From the NCBI GenBank assembly GCA_022828595.1, contig JAKGHH010000001.1, positions 121,842,999 to 121,906,998 of the forward strand: a stretch of 64,000 nt of DNA. The letters are read 5' to 3'. The notes beneath the pieces are model-generated. The model was given only the letters and a program-made list of their open reading frames with translations, searched no databases and was not told where the DNA came from. This stretch comes from Nelumbo lutea (lineage: Eukaryota; Streptophyta; Magnoliopsida; Proteales; Nelumbonaceae). The stretch's first letter is position 1. Each line of letters opens with the position of its first letter. Below are positions 11,310 through 22,500 of this stretch, in pieces. Made by a program: the position numbers and the translations under genes.

Positions 11310-11460
11310 CACTATAGGAAAAATGAAAATTAGCGGCAGTTTAGAAGGTGGCTAAAGGTCAGCTATTTCTAGAAATAATATTCTCTAGCAGTAGTCATTT
11401 AAAATTGCCACTATAGAAAACATCGATTGTTGTTAAAAGTTATCGCACGAATGAACACTT
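11310..11460. mobile_element. CACTA-like DNA transposon terminus (fragment)
   Basis: CACTATAGGAAAAATG at 11310 resembles the CACTA(C/T)(A)AGAAAA ends of plant CACTA (En/Spm) transposons. It is followed by alternating short subterminal words (GCGGCAGTTT, GTGGCTAAAGG, then a second CACTATAGAAAAC near 11407 and TTGTTAAAAGTTATCGC), which fits the GCGAC/GTCGC-type subterminal repeats of that family. No transposase and no partner inverted repeat were found, so only one end survives. The copia fragment from 11513 may have destroyed the rest. Confidence 0.45.
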
Positions 11461-11512
11461 TTTTCTCCTATTTTTCCCTTTTCCTCATTCTCTTCCCTCT
11501 TTCTTTCATCAA

Positions 11513-12309
11513 TAGATATAACATGCAGAATTCCAAGAAGGGGTTCGTTCCTTTTAGGCACGGAGTCACTTTCTCCAAAGGAATGTCACCTAATACCTCT
11601 AAGGAGATAGAGGACATGAGAGAGGTTCCCTATGCCTTAGCCGTAGGGAGCATCAAGTATACCATGATATGCACCTGGCCAGACATTGCTCAGGCTGTGA
11701 GTGTGGCAAGTAGATACCATTCTAACACAGGACAAGAGAATTGGACTGCTACGAAAAACATATTAAAATACCTATAGAGGACTAAAGGCTATTGTGTTGT
11801 CTTCGATGGTATTTCACTATAAATGGTCAGGTATAGTGATGCTGACTTCCAGTCTAACCCGGATGATAGAAAGTCTACATCTAGATACATCTCCATGATG
11901 GGGTCCTATGTAGTTAGTTGGAAAAAGCCACAAACAAGGGTCCACTGTAGATTCCACAACCGAGGCCGAATACATTACAGCAAGTGAAGCTACCGAGGAA
12001 GTAGTATGGATGAAGAAATTCATCCCGAAATTAGGAGTCATTCCATCCAACACATCACCTATTCCACTGTTGTGCAACAACATTGGAGCCATTGCTTAGG
12101 CTAAGGAGCCAAAAGCCCACTTGAAGTCTAAGCACATTGAGAGGAAGTGTCACATACTATGGGAGATTATTGGTAGAGGATACATCTAGATTCATTAGGT
12201 AGCATTAGCGGCGAATGTGGTAGACCTATTGACTATGCCATTGACATAGAAATTGTTTAAGAAATACATTGACAATATGGGACTGAGGCTTGCACCCGAT
12301 TGGACCTAA
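11513..12309 (+). pseudogene. Old copia pol 3' fragment (RT end and RNase H)
   Basis: Starts abruptly at RYNMQNSKKGFVPFRHGVTFSK, equivalent to the end of RT in EB, and runs to DWT-stop at 12307-12309. RNase H words remain (ASRYHSNTGQENWTATKNILKYL, then SDADFQSNPDDRKSTSRYI), but stops and frameshifts begin at about 11775 and continue to the end. It is clearly more diverged than E2, E3 or EB. RT upstream of this point, IN, PR and gag are absent. It is followed by a decayed polypurine tract and an old LTR, so it is the 3' end of an ancient copy. Confidence 0.85.
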
Positions 12310-12330
12310 GTGCAAATGGGAGTCATTATA

Positions 12331-12937
12331 CATTTTATGCCATTATCTCCAATCAAATTGATGTACAAATACATTTATAGTAAATGAATAAAAGTACATT
12401 ATTGTTTCATTTTGATATTGATATGTTTCTGTGGAATTACCCCTTAAACTGGACACTTATGAGAATTGTGTTAGTTTAGAATATTCTCAGCCATTGGATA
12501 GACTTGGGGAGTTTATCTTGCCAAGTCTAACACTGATGTTCTGCCAAAGAAGTTGGGGCAGCTTGTCTCATCTGCTAGGGTTAGACCCGAAGCACATGTA
12601 CTGTGTGTTTGGTTGAAACACTGAACCTAGACCATTTTCTAGTTGTTCCCTAGACCTTGAAGATTGATGGGAAAAATTGGAAAATTACACATAACCCCTA
12701 GAGTTGATTATGTTTTTGCACTAGGTGTCAGATTGGGGTGCCTTTGATATACTAACCAGTGAGATCCATTAAGGGTCAAAACCTGGGTATGTTGGGGCAG
12801 TCTGAGAATTCAATTAAGTGGGTAGTCATAGTGATAGGATCGACCCCTTTATCGAACGAAGTGAATGATAGAGTTTACACTCTCTCTGATGGAAACCTAA
12901 ACTACCAGTAGTGGATTTCAAATGTATTTGAGATTTA
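12331..12937 (+). repeat. Old copia LTR, part 1 of 3
   Basis: Begins with a decayed LTR start (TCATTATACATTTTATGCC, compare TGTTAGACAGTT...TATGCC) after the pol stop and aligns with the first ~600 bases of the other copia LTRs. It is cut at 12937 by the Athila element and resumes at 22322 and again at about 42853. Divergence is higher than in the other LTRs, so it is the oldest layer of this nest. Confidence 0.82.
12933..12937. repeat. Target site duplication of the Athila element (left)
   Basis: ATTTA here is repeated exactly at 22317-22321 on the other side. Removing 12938-22321 rejoins the old copia LTR in register. Confidence 0.9.
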
Positions 12938-14417
12938 TGATAGCTATAAATATAACCCTAGCAAGTGCACTAGTTATCAAGTAGTATAAAAATATTGTTC
13001 CCATGGGGATTTAATAAAATAACTATTAGAACTACAGCCTTCCCAAATTATTTGGACAATCGAATTTCAGATTTAAGAGTAAGAACTACTGAAAATGAAA
13101 ACTAGAAAAAGAAAATAGAAGCAAGGGTGATCACTAACCGAATATGTAATGGATGAAATTGCTAGGGCTTTTGATCCACCTAACCAATGTAATGAATATT
13201 AATGGATTCGATTAACCAAGATTATTTGTCATTCTCATAAGCTGAGGTCTTTCCAATTTTATTTAATATTCTCTCTCGAGATATACTAAAACTACGCCCA
13301 TCAGGTAACCCTTCGATCTCTCGAGTAGAGCTCTCAAGATGGAAGTGCATTAAGTCCGAGGAAAACCATTATATTCAGATGAATCTTGTATGTATATCTC
13401 CATATACCATTCAATTCACACTATGAACTATTCAGTCAAATTATGTGAATTCCTCTCTCGATTCATTCACATAAACCAAATCAATTAAGAAGTGGCCAAG
13501 CTCTTAATTGCATTAAGAAAAATAATTCATAGACTGTATGGAAATCACAATCTTGGATAAATCATAAAGATAAAAATGTATTCATTAACAGGATTAGGCT
13601 TTCCACAACCCTAGCTAAAAACAAATCAGTTCATGATAAAAGAATTAAAGCAAATAAAGGGAAAGAAAGAACTCATGAATTCGCCCATGGTGCTGAGATC
13701 TCCTCTCCTTGCTGCCACCTTCTTCTTGAAGTTTCTTCAGTTCTTTATCCTCTTCCCCAAGTTTCTTTAATTCTTTTCACCTTTCTTGATAAATCCTCAG
13801 TTCAGTTCGTGATACTTTGATACCTCTAGCCCAGCTCTGATATAGCTTACAATTTCTTGGAGTTATCTCAAGAATGGATAATTCAGCCTTTATCCAAACT
13901 CCTCCTATCCTATCCTATCTTATCTCCTATCTCATGATCTAAATCTTTCCTAATCTTTCTAGAATTACATTTAAAATTTAAATCTAAGAGGACTCTCGAA
14001 ATTCTTGAATTCGAATGGGCTACTTCAATAACTTGGGCCGCTTCAAGGTTTTTCTGCGAAATGGGCTTCAGCTGAGAACTGGGCCTCACTACGAAATTGC
14101 TCCATCTTCGGGCCTGGATTTGACTTCGATGTAAGCCGAATCTGCAAAATCCCAAAAAATGAAAGTTGTAGTTTTCTCTCTTATATTTCTAGTGGATCTT
14201 GAATCAGCCCAATCAGAGCTCGGATATGAAAGTTAGGCCTAGATTACTGATCACTGCCGAAACTATGAAAACCCATCCGATTAGCCTTGTTTTTCTTCTT
14301 GCGACTTCTTTCCTTGCCCTGCACCAAAATACAAGAATTATGAGTCTAATTAATTACTAATTCAGTATAAAAGACAGAATATTAAGGGAAAAAATATGAT
14401 AAATTTTATTCTCATCA
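12938..14417 (-). repeat. 3' LTR of the Athila element (1480 bp)
   Basis: On the plus strand it reads TGATAGCTATAAATA...TATTCTCATCA. It aligns along its length with 20904-22316, with scattered substitutions and small indels; for example, about 35 bases near 14275-14320 are missing from the other copy. It adjoins the polypurine tract at 14418. Confidence 0.92.
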
Positions 14418-14432
14418 AATCCCCCCACACTT
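14418..14432 (-). other. Polypurine tract of the Athila element
   Basis: The minus strand reads AAGTGTGGGGGGATT, directly upstream of the 3' LTR. This is a typical gypsy polypurine tract. Confidence 0.9.
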
Positions 14433-15633
14433 AAACTTTTGCCCGTCCTCGGGCAAGACAAAACTAAAGCAAAACTAAAACAAGACAAGCTGACTAACTA
14501 CTAAAATTTCTGGTGGTCATTCTTAATAGGATGTTCGCCCTCTTGCATGCCTTGATCCAGTATTTAATGATCCTTCCATTCGTCCACTTCTTGTTCCTCT
14601 TTAACTTGTCAAAGAATCATCTTAAATCGCCAATCCTCATGTTCCCCAGTGAAATCAACAATCAAGGGGAGCAGGCATTTCGTCGCATTTACAATTTTAG
14701 GACTAAAGTAAGCACTCATTGTTTTCATAATCAAAATGCAGCAAGATTCAAAGTATTCTCTCATAATAAAAAATATATATTTTTTCGAATAAGTCAAAAC
14801 AAGGAATGTTATTACTATAGGCTTGCTTATGTATCACATCTCCACCACTAGCATGAGTTCATTGCATCAAAAGGTGACAAGGGGTTTGGGATCTAGGGAT
14901 GAGTGCATTTTATGCTCCATCTCACCCTTTTCTTATGCTTTTAGTGTGAGTGCACTTTACGCTCCATCTCACACTACACTTTATTTCTTCTCCTCTTCCC
15001 TTTCTCTCTCTTTTTTTTTTCGAAAAGGGCATCACCATTTTCATACCAATCCTTGAACTCACTACCGTGGTCTCAACATGTCTACAAAGGCAAGTTCTAG
15101 AATAATCAAACCATGTTTGATGGTCATAAACCAAATGCTCATAGGGGTCAAATTTGTATTGCATCTTGCTCGTTTGATCATTCCAACTATTGAGGTACCT
15201 TCCATAGCCAAAAATTTCAGCAAGATTTGCTTGCATCCTTTCTTGTCTATCTCACCTAAGCACATGATTTAGGGTGGTTTGCAATCATTCAAAAACAAGT
15301 CTCTCGGGAGAAGAAATTTCAAAAGGAAAGGCTAAAGAGTGATGATCGAAGCATGCTAGAGTTAATCGAAGAAAAAATTTATCAACCCCTTAATCCCCCT
15401 CCCACTCTTAAGGTATACATTGTCCTCAATGTATGAAATATGAATAAAGAGAACAAGGAGAGAAAGATTTAAGGGTACTTCCTTGAATACCTCATTGAGA
15501 TCCTATAGATGTGAGATGCGAGAAAAAAAATACACTCATAAGAAAAAAATTGAACAAAACAAACAACTAAACTCAATGGGTTGCCTCCCACAAGCACTCT
15601 TTTTAAGTCGTGAGCTTGACTTTCACCTTTCTT
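14433..15633 (-). other. Non-coding 3' region of the Athila element, no env recognised
   Basis: About 1.2 kb between the integrase C-terminus and the polypurine tract. Intact Athila elements may carry an env-like frame here. I see only short frames on both strands without membrane segments or family motifs. It includes a pyrimidine-rich run near 14990-15025 and two near-copies of the phrase CATTTTATGCTCCATCTCAC (about 14907 and 14952). Confidence 0.6.
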
Positions 15634-15849
15634 TCATGGTGGTTTCAAGGAGAGAGTGGACCCATGGTGGATGGGTTGCTCTCCTTCAATATAATGCTTC
15701 AACCGTTGCCCATTTACCTTGAATGTACTCCCATCATCATTATGCAGTTCAATTGCTCCATAAGGGAATACCTTAGCCACTACAAAGGGTCCGCTCCACC
15801 TGGTTTTCAACTTCCCAGGGAATAGCTTGAGGCAACAATTAAAGAGCAA
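15634..15849 (-). pseudogene. Athila integrase C-terminal domain
   Basis: A 71-codon frame, MLFNCCLKLFPGKLKTRWSG..., then VVAKVFPYGAIELH and VNGQRLKHYIEGE. The PGKLKTRWSGPF motif is the GPY/F-like C-terminal module of plant gypsy integrases, thought to help bind DNA or choose targets. It is out of frame with the catalytic core (15942-16562), and stops separate the two, so it would not be made as part of one protein. Confidence 0.8.
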
Positions 15850-15941
15850 AACCTTGTCTCCTTCCTTGAATTCCTTCCCTACAATACGAGAGTCATGCCA
15901 AGCTTTGGTTTTTTTTTGTAAGTGTGGGCATTCTCATATGC

Positions 15942-17009
15942 CTAATTCCTCCATTCTTCTAGCTCTTTGAGCTGAAGTTTCCTTGCATCACCTGCATTGC
16001 TCAGATCAAAATTTAAAAATTTGGTAGCCCAATAAGCTTTATGTTCCAACTCAACGGGTAGATGGCATGCTTTGCCAAAAACTAATTGGTAAGGAGACAT
16101 ACCAATTGGGGTTTTAAATGCAGTATGGTAAGCCCAAAGAGCATCATCTAATTTTAATAACCAATCTCTCCTCGATGTGGTGACCGTATTTTCTAAAATC
16201 TGCTTTAGTTCCCTATTAGAGACTTCTACATGGCCGATGGTCTGAGGGTGGTAAGGGGTTGCAATTCGGTATGTAACACCATATTTGTTTAACAATTGTT
16301 CAAATTGTTTATTGCAGAAGTGCTTCCCCCCATCACTTATGATGGCTCGAGGTGTTCTAAAATGAGTGAATATGAATTTCTTTATAAATTTAATAACAAC
16401 TCGAGCATCATTAGTACGGTATGCACATGCTTCTAGCCATTTGCTCACATAATCCACAGCCACAAGTATATAAGAATTATAAACAAATTTTGGAAAGGGT
16501 CCCATGAAATCGATGCCCCATACATCAAATATTTCGTAGACAAGAATGTTGTTCAAGGGCATCTCATTTCGTCGAGAGATATTACCTGTCCTTTGGCAAT
16601 GCTCGCAAGCACTTACATATGCAAAAACATCATTGAAGAGTGATGGCCAATAAAAACCTCTTTGGAGGATTTTTTAAGCAGTTCTTGATGTTCCATGGTG
16701 ATCTCCTGCTTCTTTGTCATGACAGAATTTTATAACACTTAGCACTTCCACTTCAGGAATACATCTCCTTATGAAACCGTCCCTGTAGATTTTGTATAGG
16801 TAAGGTTCGTCCCATAGATAATGCTTTACATCAGAGAAAATTTTCTTTCTCTGCTGGTATGTCAGGTGAAGAGGCACCACATTCCTTGCCAAGAAATTAC
16901 CCAAATCAGCAAACCAAGGTTCATTATTACCATTAATCGCATATAGTTGCTCATCTGGGAATTCATCATGTAAGGCTGAATTATCAATATTTTCAACATA
17001 ATTTTCATT
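15942..17009 (-). pseudogene. Athila integrase: zinc-binding and catalytic core
   Basis: Integrase inserts the cDNA copy into the chromosome. Reading leftward, a zinc-binding region lies at about 16590-16760, with CHDKEAGDHHGTSR and then CEHCQRTG, broken by a stop near 16675. The core (206 aa, 16562 to 15942) is open. It has the catalytic triad: Asp in WGIDFMGPF, Asp in IISDGGKHF and Glu in [12 protein letters not shown], with the usual ~35-residue gap between the last two. [18 protein letters not shown] is typical of the Athila/Tat branch. The core could be catalytically sound, but stops on both sides isolate it. Confidence 0.87.
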
Positions 17010-17384
17010 CAGCCTTGATAGATGATCAGCTACTGTATTTTCACTACCCTTCTTATCCTTGATCTCTAGGTCGAATTCTTGCAAAAGTAGGATCCATCGT
17101 AGCAGCCTAGGTTTTGCATCTTTTTTAGCAAGTAGATATCTCAAGTAGTTCCTTTTTGGTAGTAGAATAATTTTTCTGTGCTTCATTCATGGTCCTACTT
17201 GCATAGTAAATGGTATGAAATTTCTTATTTTGTCTTTGCCCTAAGACTACGCCCAAGGTATCTTTACTTGCATCACACGTAATTTCGAAGGGTAGTTCCC
17301 ATACAGAAGTTGATACAATCGGTGCTTGAACCAACTTATCCTTAAGGGTATTGAATGCATGCAAACAATCATCATTGAATTCAA
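17010..17384 (-). pseudogene. Athila RNase H domain
   Basis: The first frame (17364 to 17125) has FEITCDASKDTLGVVLGQ with the catalytic Asp, then YYASRTMNEAQKNYSTTKKELL with the catalytic Glu. A frameshift near 17150 moves the rest (RNYLRYLLAKKDAKPRLLRW, then FDLEIKDKKGSENTVADHLSR) into another frame. The final Asp in ADHLSR is present. The domain sits between RT and IN as expected for Ty3/gypsy and is inactivated by the frameshift. Confidence 0.85.
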
Positions 17385-18263
17385 AAGGTACATCTTTAAC
17401 TAACAGATTTGTTAGGGGCCTGGCAATTTTAGAAAAACATTTAATGAATCACCTATAAAAGCCTGCATGTCCTAGAAAACCCCTAACATCTTTTAATGAT
17501 TGAGGAGGAGGAAGCTTTTCAATCAGTTCTATTTTAGCTTTATCTACTTCGATGCCCCTAGAGGATACTTTATGTCCTAGAACAATTCCTTCCCTAACCA
17601 TGAAATGGCATTTTTCCCAGTTCAAAATAAGATTAGACTCCTCACATCTTTGAAGTACCTTTCCAAGTTATGCAAACAGTCATCGAATGATGATCCATAG
17701 ATGGAGAAATCGTCCATGAAGACTTCCATGAAGTCATCAATGAAATCACCAAATAATGACATCATACAATGTTGGAAAGTAGCAGGCGCATTGCATAGTC
17801 CAAATGGCATTCTCCTAAATGCAAAGGTTCCATATGGGCATGTGAAAGCGGTCTTCTCCTAATCTTCAAGTGCAATAAGATACCCGGAGTAGTGATCTTT
17901 CCCAGTGGCATCATTCAACTTTCGATAGTCTATGCACACCCTCCAACCAGTTATTGTTCTTGTGGGAGTTGATTCATTATTTCCATTTAGAATTACAGTA
18001 ATCCCACCCTTTTTTGGTACGACTTGAACAGGACTTACCCATGATGAATCAGAAATCGGATAGATAATACCTGCTTCGAGCCATTTCAGTATTTCTGGTT
18101 TTACTACCTGTTGCATTTTAGGGTTCAGCCTCCTTTGTGGTTGTGCTTTGGGACTGCAGCCTTCCTCCATCAAAATCTTATGTGTGCATACCAAGGGGTT
18201 AATCCCTTTCAAGCCGGCAATGCTCCATCCAATGGCTAGTATGTGTTGTTTCAGCACTCTCAC
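17385..18263 (-). pseudogene. Athila reverse transcriptase, active-site region deleted
   Basis: RT copies element RNA into DNA. The frame from 18263 has EAGIIYPISDSSWVSPVQVVPKKGG and RVCIDYRKLNDATGKDH, then jumps to YSGYLIALED-stop. Family knowledge says about 25-30 residues should lie between KDH and YSGY, including the first catalytic Asp, and these are missing. Coding resumes with MPFGLCNAPATFQHCM and FMEVFMDDFSIYGSS, which holds the Asp-Asp pair (17810 to 17622). It continues, with another stop near 17450, to GFLGHAGFYR and FNTLKDKL. The enzyme cannot work. Confidence 0.88.
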
Positions 18264-18275
18264 CAGTTTTTCCTC

Positions 18276-18620
18276 TCAGAGACCTATCAAATCAGCAGAG
18301 ATAATCATGGGTAAGGTGGAACTTTCTCCCAAAAATATATATTTTAAATGATAGGGTAGGGGTTTAAGTTCCAAAGATGGAGGTGCTTTGATGGAAGGTA
18401 ATAATTGTTTGGAGGGGGTTGACCCATCTAATGGTAGAAATCTCCCTTGTCTTGGCTTGCACTCTTCTTGGCCGGCCTCTAAAAAATTCATCCCCTCTTT
18501 TACCTCTTCCTCCATGACCTGCATGTCATAACAAAGATTAATAATACAGATTTCAAATGGGTCATCTAACTTTGATTTATTAATTTTGGCTGCCACCACA
18601 TCAATAGAGTCAATTGCATA
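18276..18620 (-). pseudogene. Athila PR-RT linker
   Basis: Open frame of 107 codons between protease and RT (MVAAKINKSKLDDPFEICI..., then LKPLPYHLKYIFLGESSTLPMIISADL). The PLPYHLKYIFLGE phrase is the conserved lead-in to RT in Athila-group polyproteins. It ends at a stop close to the RT frame, which starts 13 bases further on in another frame, so the polyprotein is interrupted here. Confidence 0.75.
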
Positions 18621-18629
18621 TATCTCATG

Positions 18630-19142
18630 TTATCTCGTGTTGGGATACTTTAGGGTTTGGAAAACATTAAATATCACTTCTTCACCATTGATCTTAAGAG
18701 TAAGTTGACCCTTTTGTACATCAATTAAGGCATTAGCAGTAGCAAGAAAGGGTCTCCCTAGAATTAATGGCATCAATCTATCCTCCTCCATATCAAACAC
18801 GATGAAATCAGCAGGGATGATGAAATTCCCTACTTTAACTAAGACATCTTCCACTATTCCCCTAGGGTATTTAATGCTTCGATCGGCCAATTGTAGGGTA
18901 ATAGTGGTAGATGTTAGTTCCTGCAATCCAAGTCTTTTAAAGATAGAGTAGGGCATTAAGTTTATACTAGTGCCAAGGTCACATAAAGCTTTCTCAAATT
19001 CAGCATTGCCTATGGTGCAAGGTATAGAAAAAGTCCCTGGATCCTTTAGTTTTGGAGGAAGTTTATTTTGAAGAATGGTTGAACATTCTTTGTTTAGCTT
19101 TACCATCTCACAATCCTCCCACTTCCTTTTGTTGGACATCAC
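18630..19142 (-). pseudogene. Athila aspartic protease
   Basis: A 170-residue open frame: LPPKLKDPGTFSIPCTIGN, the active-site stretch KALCDLGTSINLMPYSIF with catalytic Asp, then GIVEDVLVKVGNFIIPADF and PLILGRPFLATANALIDV. The CDLG(A/T)S active site and ILGRPFL flap-side motif are characteristic of Athila proteases, which cut the polyprotein into its enzymes. The domain itself looks complete. Stops at its upstream edge (about 19145-19165) and downstream end separate it from gag and RT. Confidence 0.85.
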
Positions 19143-20746
19143 CTCCTACAAGAGTTTTCCATACTTCGACATCTATGACAATACATCAAGAAGAGGAAGA
19201 TTAATATGGATCTTTTTGAACACTTCCAAAAATTTTTCAAATTGCTTGTCTAATTTAGCCTTCAAGACTCTTCTTGGGTATGGGATAGGAAGTTTAATTT
19301 CATGTAAATTCATTTTAGGGTTGCTTCCCTCATTCTCCCTTTGCAGATCGGCCTATTCAGCTTCCTTGTCATCTTCTTGGGCTTCGCCGACTGTCTTCCC
19401 ACTTCTTAAGGCTATGGCGTTCACATGCTCTCTGGGATTCTTCTCTGTGTTGCTGGGTAGCTGTCCCTCTTTTCTTTTTGACAGTATGCTTACAATCTAC
19501 CCCACTTGAACTTCTAAGTTCTTAATCGATGTTTCATGGCTTTGGAATTTTGCTTCAGCAGTATTGATGAACTTAGAAATCATCTCCTCCAAATTGCTCT
19601 TTTTTTCTTGTGGAGGTGGCTGTTGTTGGAATCCCATGGGTGTCTTTCACTAATTGTTGCTCCATGAAAAGTTTGGATGATTTATCCACCCTAGGTTGTA
19701 TGTATTTGAGTAGGGATTAAAATTTGGCCTGCCAGTATGAGAGATAAAATTAACATTCACATGGTAAATAAAAGGACTACTTAATGGACAATCAGAATTA
19801 GTATGTCCAATTTGACCACATGAATCACATGAGATGCTAGATGATGCATTAATGGCTGCACTATTAAAGGTGTCAAGTTTCTTACTCAAATTAGCAATTT
19901 GCGCAGATAGGGTGGCAAGGGAATCGATGCGGTGTACTCCCTTCTGATTGGTTTTGTCTTTGCTCCACAGGTAGCTATTTGACACCATCTCCTCTACTAG
20001 TCATAAGCTTCTTCCAGTGTTTTTCTCCTGATTGTGCTACCTGCAGTTGCATCAATAATAAGTCGATTAGAGGGAGTACTACCATTACAAAAAGTCTGAA
20101 TTTGATGCCAAGTTGGTATCCCATGGTGAGGACACTTCCTAAGCATCTCCTTGAATCGTTCCCATGCTTCATACAAAGATTCCCTCCCAAATTGAGCAAA
20201 AGAAGTAATATCATTAATTAGGCTTGCTGTTTTAGAGGGTGGGAAATATTTAGCCAAAAATTTTTGGGTTAGATCATTCCAAGTGTTGATACTTCCTACA
20301 GGGAGTGAGTTAAGCCAATCTTTAGCTCTATCACACAATGAAAATGGAAATAATCTAAGCCTAATAGCATCATCACTAACTCCATTATGTTTAAATGTAT
20401 CACATATTTCTAAGAAATTAACAATGTGTGCATTAGGGTCACCACTTGGTAACCCGCTAAACTGAATACTTGTCTGAATCATTTGAAATATTGCAGACTT
20501 GGTTTCAAAATTGTTGGCATGAATTGTGGGTTTGCAAATGCTGGAAGTCACCCCATCAATGGTTGGATAAGCATAGTCCAGGAGGGTGTGATTTGCTTCT
20601 GCCATTTCTTCCCCAATTTCTATTGCTGGTTTGCCAAAATCAACCTCCTCTCTTGCTTTACCTCTATTGGCCCTTTGCAATAAGCAAAGGGTCCTCTCAA
20701 TTTCAGGATTGGATCTTGCTTGTCCTTCTTGTCTAGTGCATGTCAT
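19143..20746 (-). pseudogene. Athila gag (capsid, zinc knuckle and C-terminal region)
   Basis: The main frame (249 aa, 20746 to 19997) contains the retrotransposon capsid signature: IQFSGLPSGDPNAHIVNFLE, RLRLFPFSLCDRAKDWLNSL and NDLTQKFLAKYFPPSKTASL. It ends EEAYD-stop. A one-base loss there shifts coding into 19988-19650, which resumes EEMVSNSYLW and carries one zinc knuckle (CDSCGQIGHTNSDC, about 19790-19835). The C-terminal part to 19143 holds REHVNAIALRSGKTVGE and is broken by stops. Only about 140 bases separate the start from the primer site, so this is the first gene of the element. Confidence 0.87.
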
Positions 20747-20885
20747 GCACTAAAAAAACTTTGAACAAAGCAAGAATTCGAACAAACTAAAAAAAGTAAA
20801 AAAAATAAAATAATAAAAACATAAATAAAAATCCAAATTAGTCAAGGTTAACAAGTTCTAATATTATTTTAGGATTAAATCCATG

Positions 20886-20903
20886 GCAACGGCACCAAAA
20901 ACT
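20886..20903 (-). other. Primer binding site of the Athila element (tRNA-Asp type)
   Basis: The minus strand reads TTTTGGTGCCGTTGCCAT just inside the 5' LTR. It matches the complement of the plant tRNA-Asp 3' end (TGGCGCCGTTGCC...) with one change, and such a site is normal for Athila. Confidence 0.8.
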
Positions 20904-22316
20904 TGATAGCTATGAATATAACCCTAGCAAGTGCACTAATTATCAAGTAGTATAAAAATATCATTCCCACAGGGATTTAACATAATAACTATTAGAACTA
21001 CAACCTTCCCTAATTATTTAGATAATCGAATTTCAGATTTAAGAGTAAGAACTACTGAAAGTAAAAACTAGAAAAAAGAAAATAGAAGCAAGGGTGGTCA
21101 CTAACCAAATATGCAATGGATGAAATCGCTAGGACTTTTGGTCCACCTAACCAATGTAATGAATATTAATGGATTCAATTAACCAAGATTATTTGTCATT
21201 CCCGTAAGCTAAAGTCTCTCTAATTTTATTTAATATTCTCTCTTGAGATATACTAAAACTATGCCCATTAGTAACCCTTCGATCTCTCGAGTAGAGTTCT
21301 CAAGATGGAAGTGCATTAAGTCCGAGGAAAAACCATAATATTTAGATGAATCATGTATATATATCTCTATATACCATTCAATTCACACTATGAACTATTC
21401 AGTCAATTATGTGAATTCTTCTCTCGATTCATTCACATAAACCAAATCAATTAAGGGGTGGCCAAGCTCTTAATCGCATTAAGCAAGATAATTCATAGAC
21501 TATATGGAAATCACAATCTTGGATAAATCATAAAGATAAAAATATATTCATTAATAGAGTTAGGCTTTCCATAGCCCTAGCTAAAAACAAATCAGTTCAT
21601 GATAAAAGAATTAAAGCAAACAAAGGGAAAGAAAGAACTCATGAATTCGCCCAAGGTGTTGAGATCTCCTCTTCTTGCCACCTCTTTCTTGAAGTTTCTT
21701 GAGTTCTTGATCACCTTCCCCAAGTTTCTTGATTTGTTTTTCTCCTTTCTTGATAGATAGCTCAATGTAATTCGTGATGCCCCTAGGGTTGGTATCCCCA
21801 GCTCGGATATAGTGTACAATTACTTGGAGTTATCTCAATAATGGACAATCCAGCCTTGGTCCAAACTCCTCCTATCCTATCCTATCTTATCTCCTATCTC
21901 ATGATCTAAATCTTTCCTAATCATTTTGGAATTACATTAAAATTTAAATCTAAGAGGACTCACAAAATTCTTGAATTCGAATGGGCAACTTTAATAACTT
22001 GGGCCGCTTCAATGTTTTTCTGTGAAATGGGCTTCAATTGAGAACTGGGCCTCACTACGAAATTGCTCCGCCTTCAGGCCCGGATTTGACTTTGATGTAA
22101 GTCGAATCTGTGAAAGCCCAAAACATGAAAGTTGTAGCTTTCTCTCTTGTATTTCCAGTAGATCTTGAATCAGCTCAATCGGAGCCGAATATGAAAGTTA
22201 GGCCCAGATTATGGATCATTGCCGAAATACAAGATTTATGAGTCTAATTAAGTACTAATTCAGTATAAAAGACAGAATATTAGGGGATAAAAATATGATC
22301 AATTTTATTCTTATCA
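20904..22316 (-). repeat. 5' LTR of the Athila element (1413 bp)
   Basis: On the plus strand it runs TGATAGCTATGAATATAAC...TTCTTATCA. It is the partner of 12938-14417 and lies next to the primer site. Differences between the pair are visible in almost every line, so this insertion is not recent. Confidence 0.92.
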
Positions 22317-22321
22317 ATTTA

Positions 22322-22500
22322 GTTTTGCAAAATATGATTATATGATTTATATATATTGTGTTTTGTGAAAAATGTTTGCAAATGGTTTTAATTCACGGGA
22401 TCAATCCGAGTAGAAAGTGTGACACTCCACCTTGCAGTGAATTCAACAGTGAATTCAGCTAGGCCTTTTCACAAAGGCTAGGCCGAGCCTATATGGGCTT
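22322..22500 (+). repeat. Old copia LTR, part 2 of 3
   Basis: Continues part 1 after the Athila element (22317-22321 is the ATTTA copy): GTTTTGCAAAATATG... aligns with 9317 onward. It ends at GGCTT (22496-22500), the left target site of E3. A stretch of about 270 bases present in other LTRs between the CTTGCAG word and the GTGAATTC word is missing here. Confidence 0.82.

Larger units (their letters stand above)
12938..22316 (-). mobile_element. Athila-type Ty3/gypsy retrotransposon, minus strand, with two LTRs and TSD
   Basis: A 9.4-kb element read right to left: 5' LTR (20904-22316), tRNA-Asp-like primer site, gag, PR, RT, RNase H, IN, ~1.2 kb non-coding, polypurine tract and 3' LTR (12938-14417). 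The PR-RT-RH-IN order makes it Ty3/gypsy. The CDLGTSINLMP protease, the GIDFMGPFP integrase start, the PREHVNAI gag end and the primer site fit Athila. It is flanked by a perfect ATTTA duplication. Frameshifts, stops and an RT deletion make it non-autonomous. No env-like gene could be recognised in 14433-15633. Confidence 0.9.

Noticed and set aside
14513..15272. Cluster of short frames in the Athila 3' region, considered as an env remnant
   Set aside because: Frames lie on both strands, overlap each other and lack a signal peptide or membrane anchor pattern. The region is better described as non-coding.
12938..22316. The pair 12938-14417 / 20904-22316 considered as two independent solo LTRs
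   Set aside because: They flank a polypurine tract and a primer site in the right positions, enclose gag-pol in order and have one ATTTA duplication outside, so they belong to one element.
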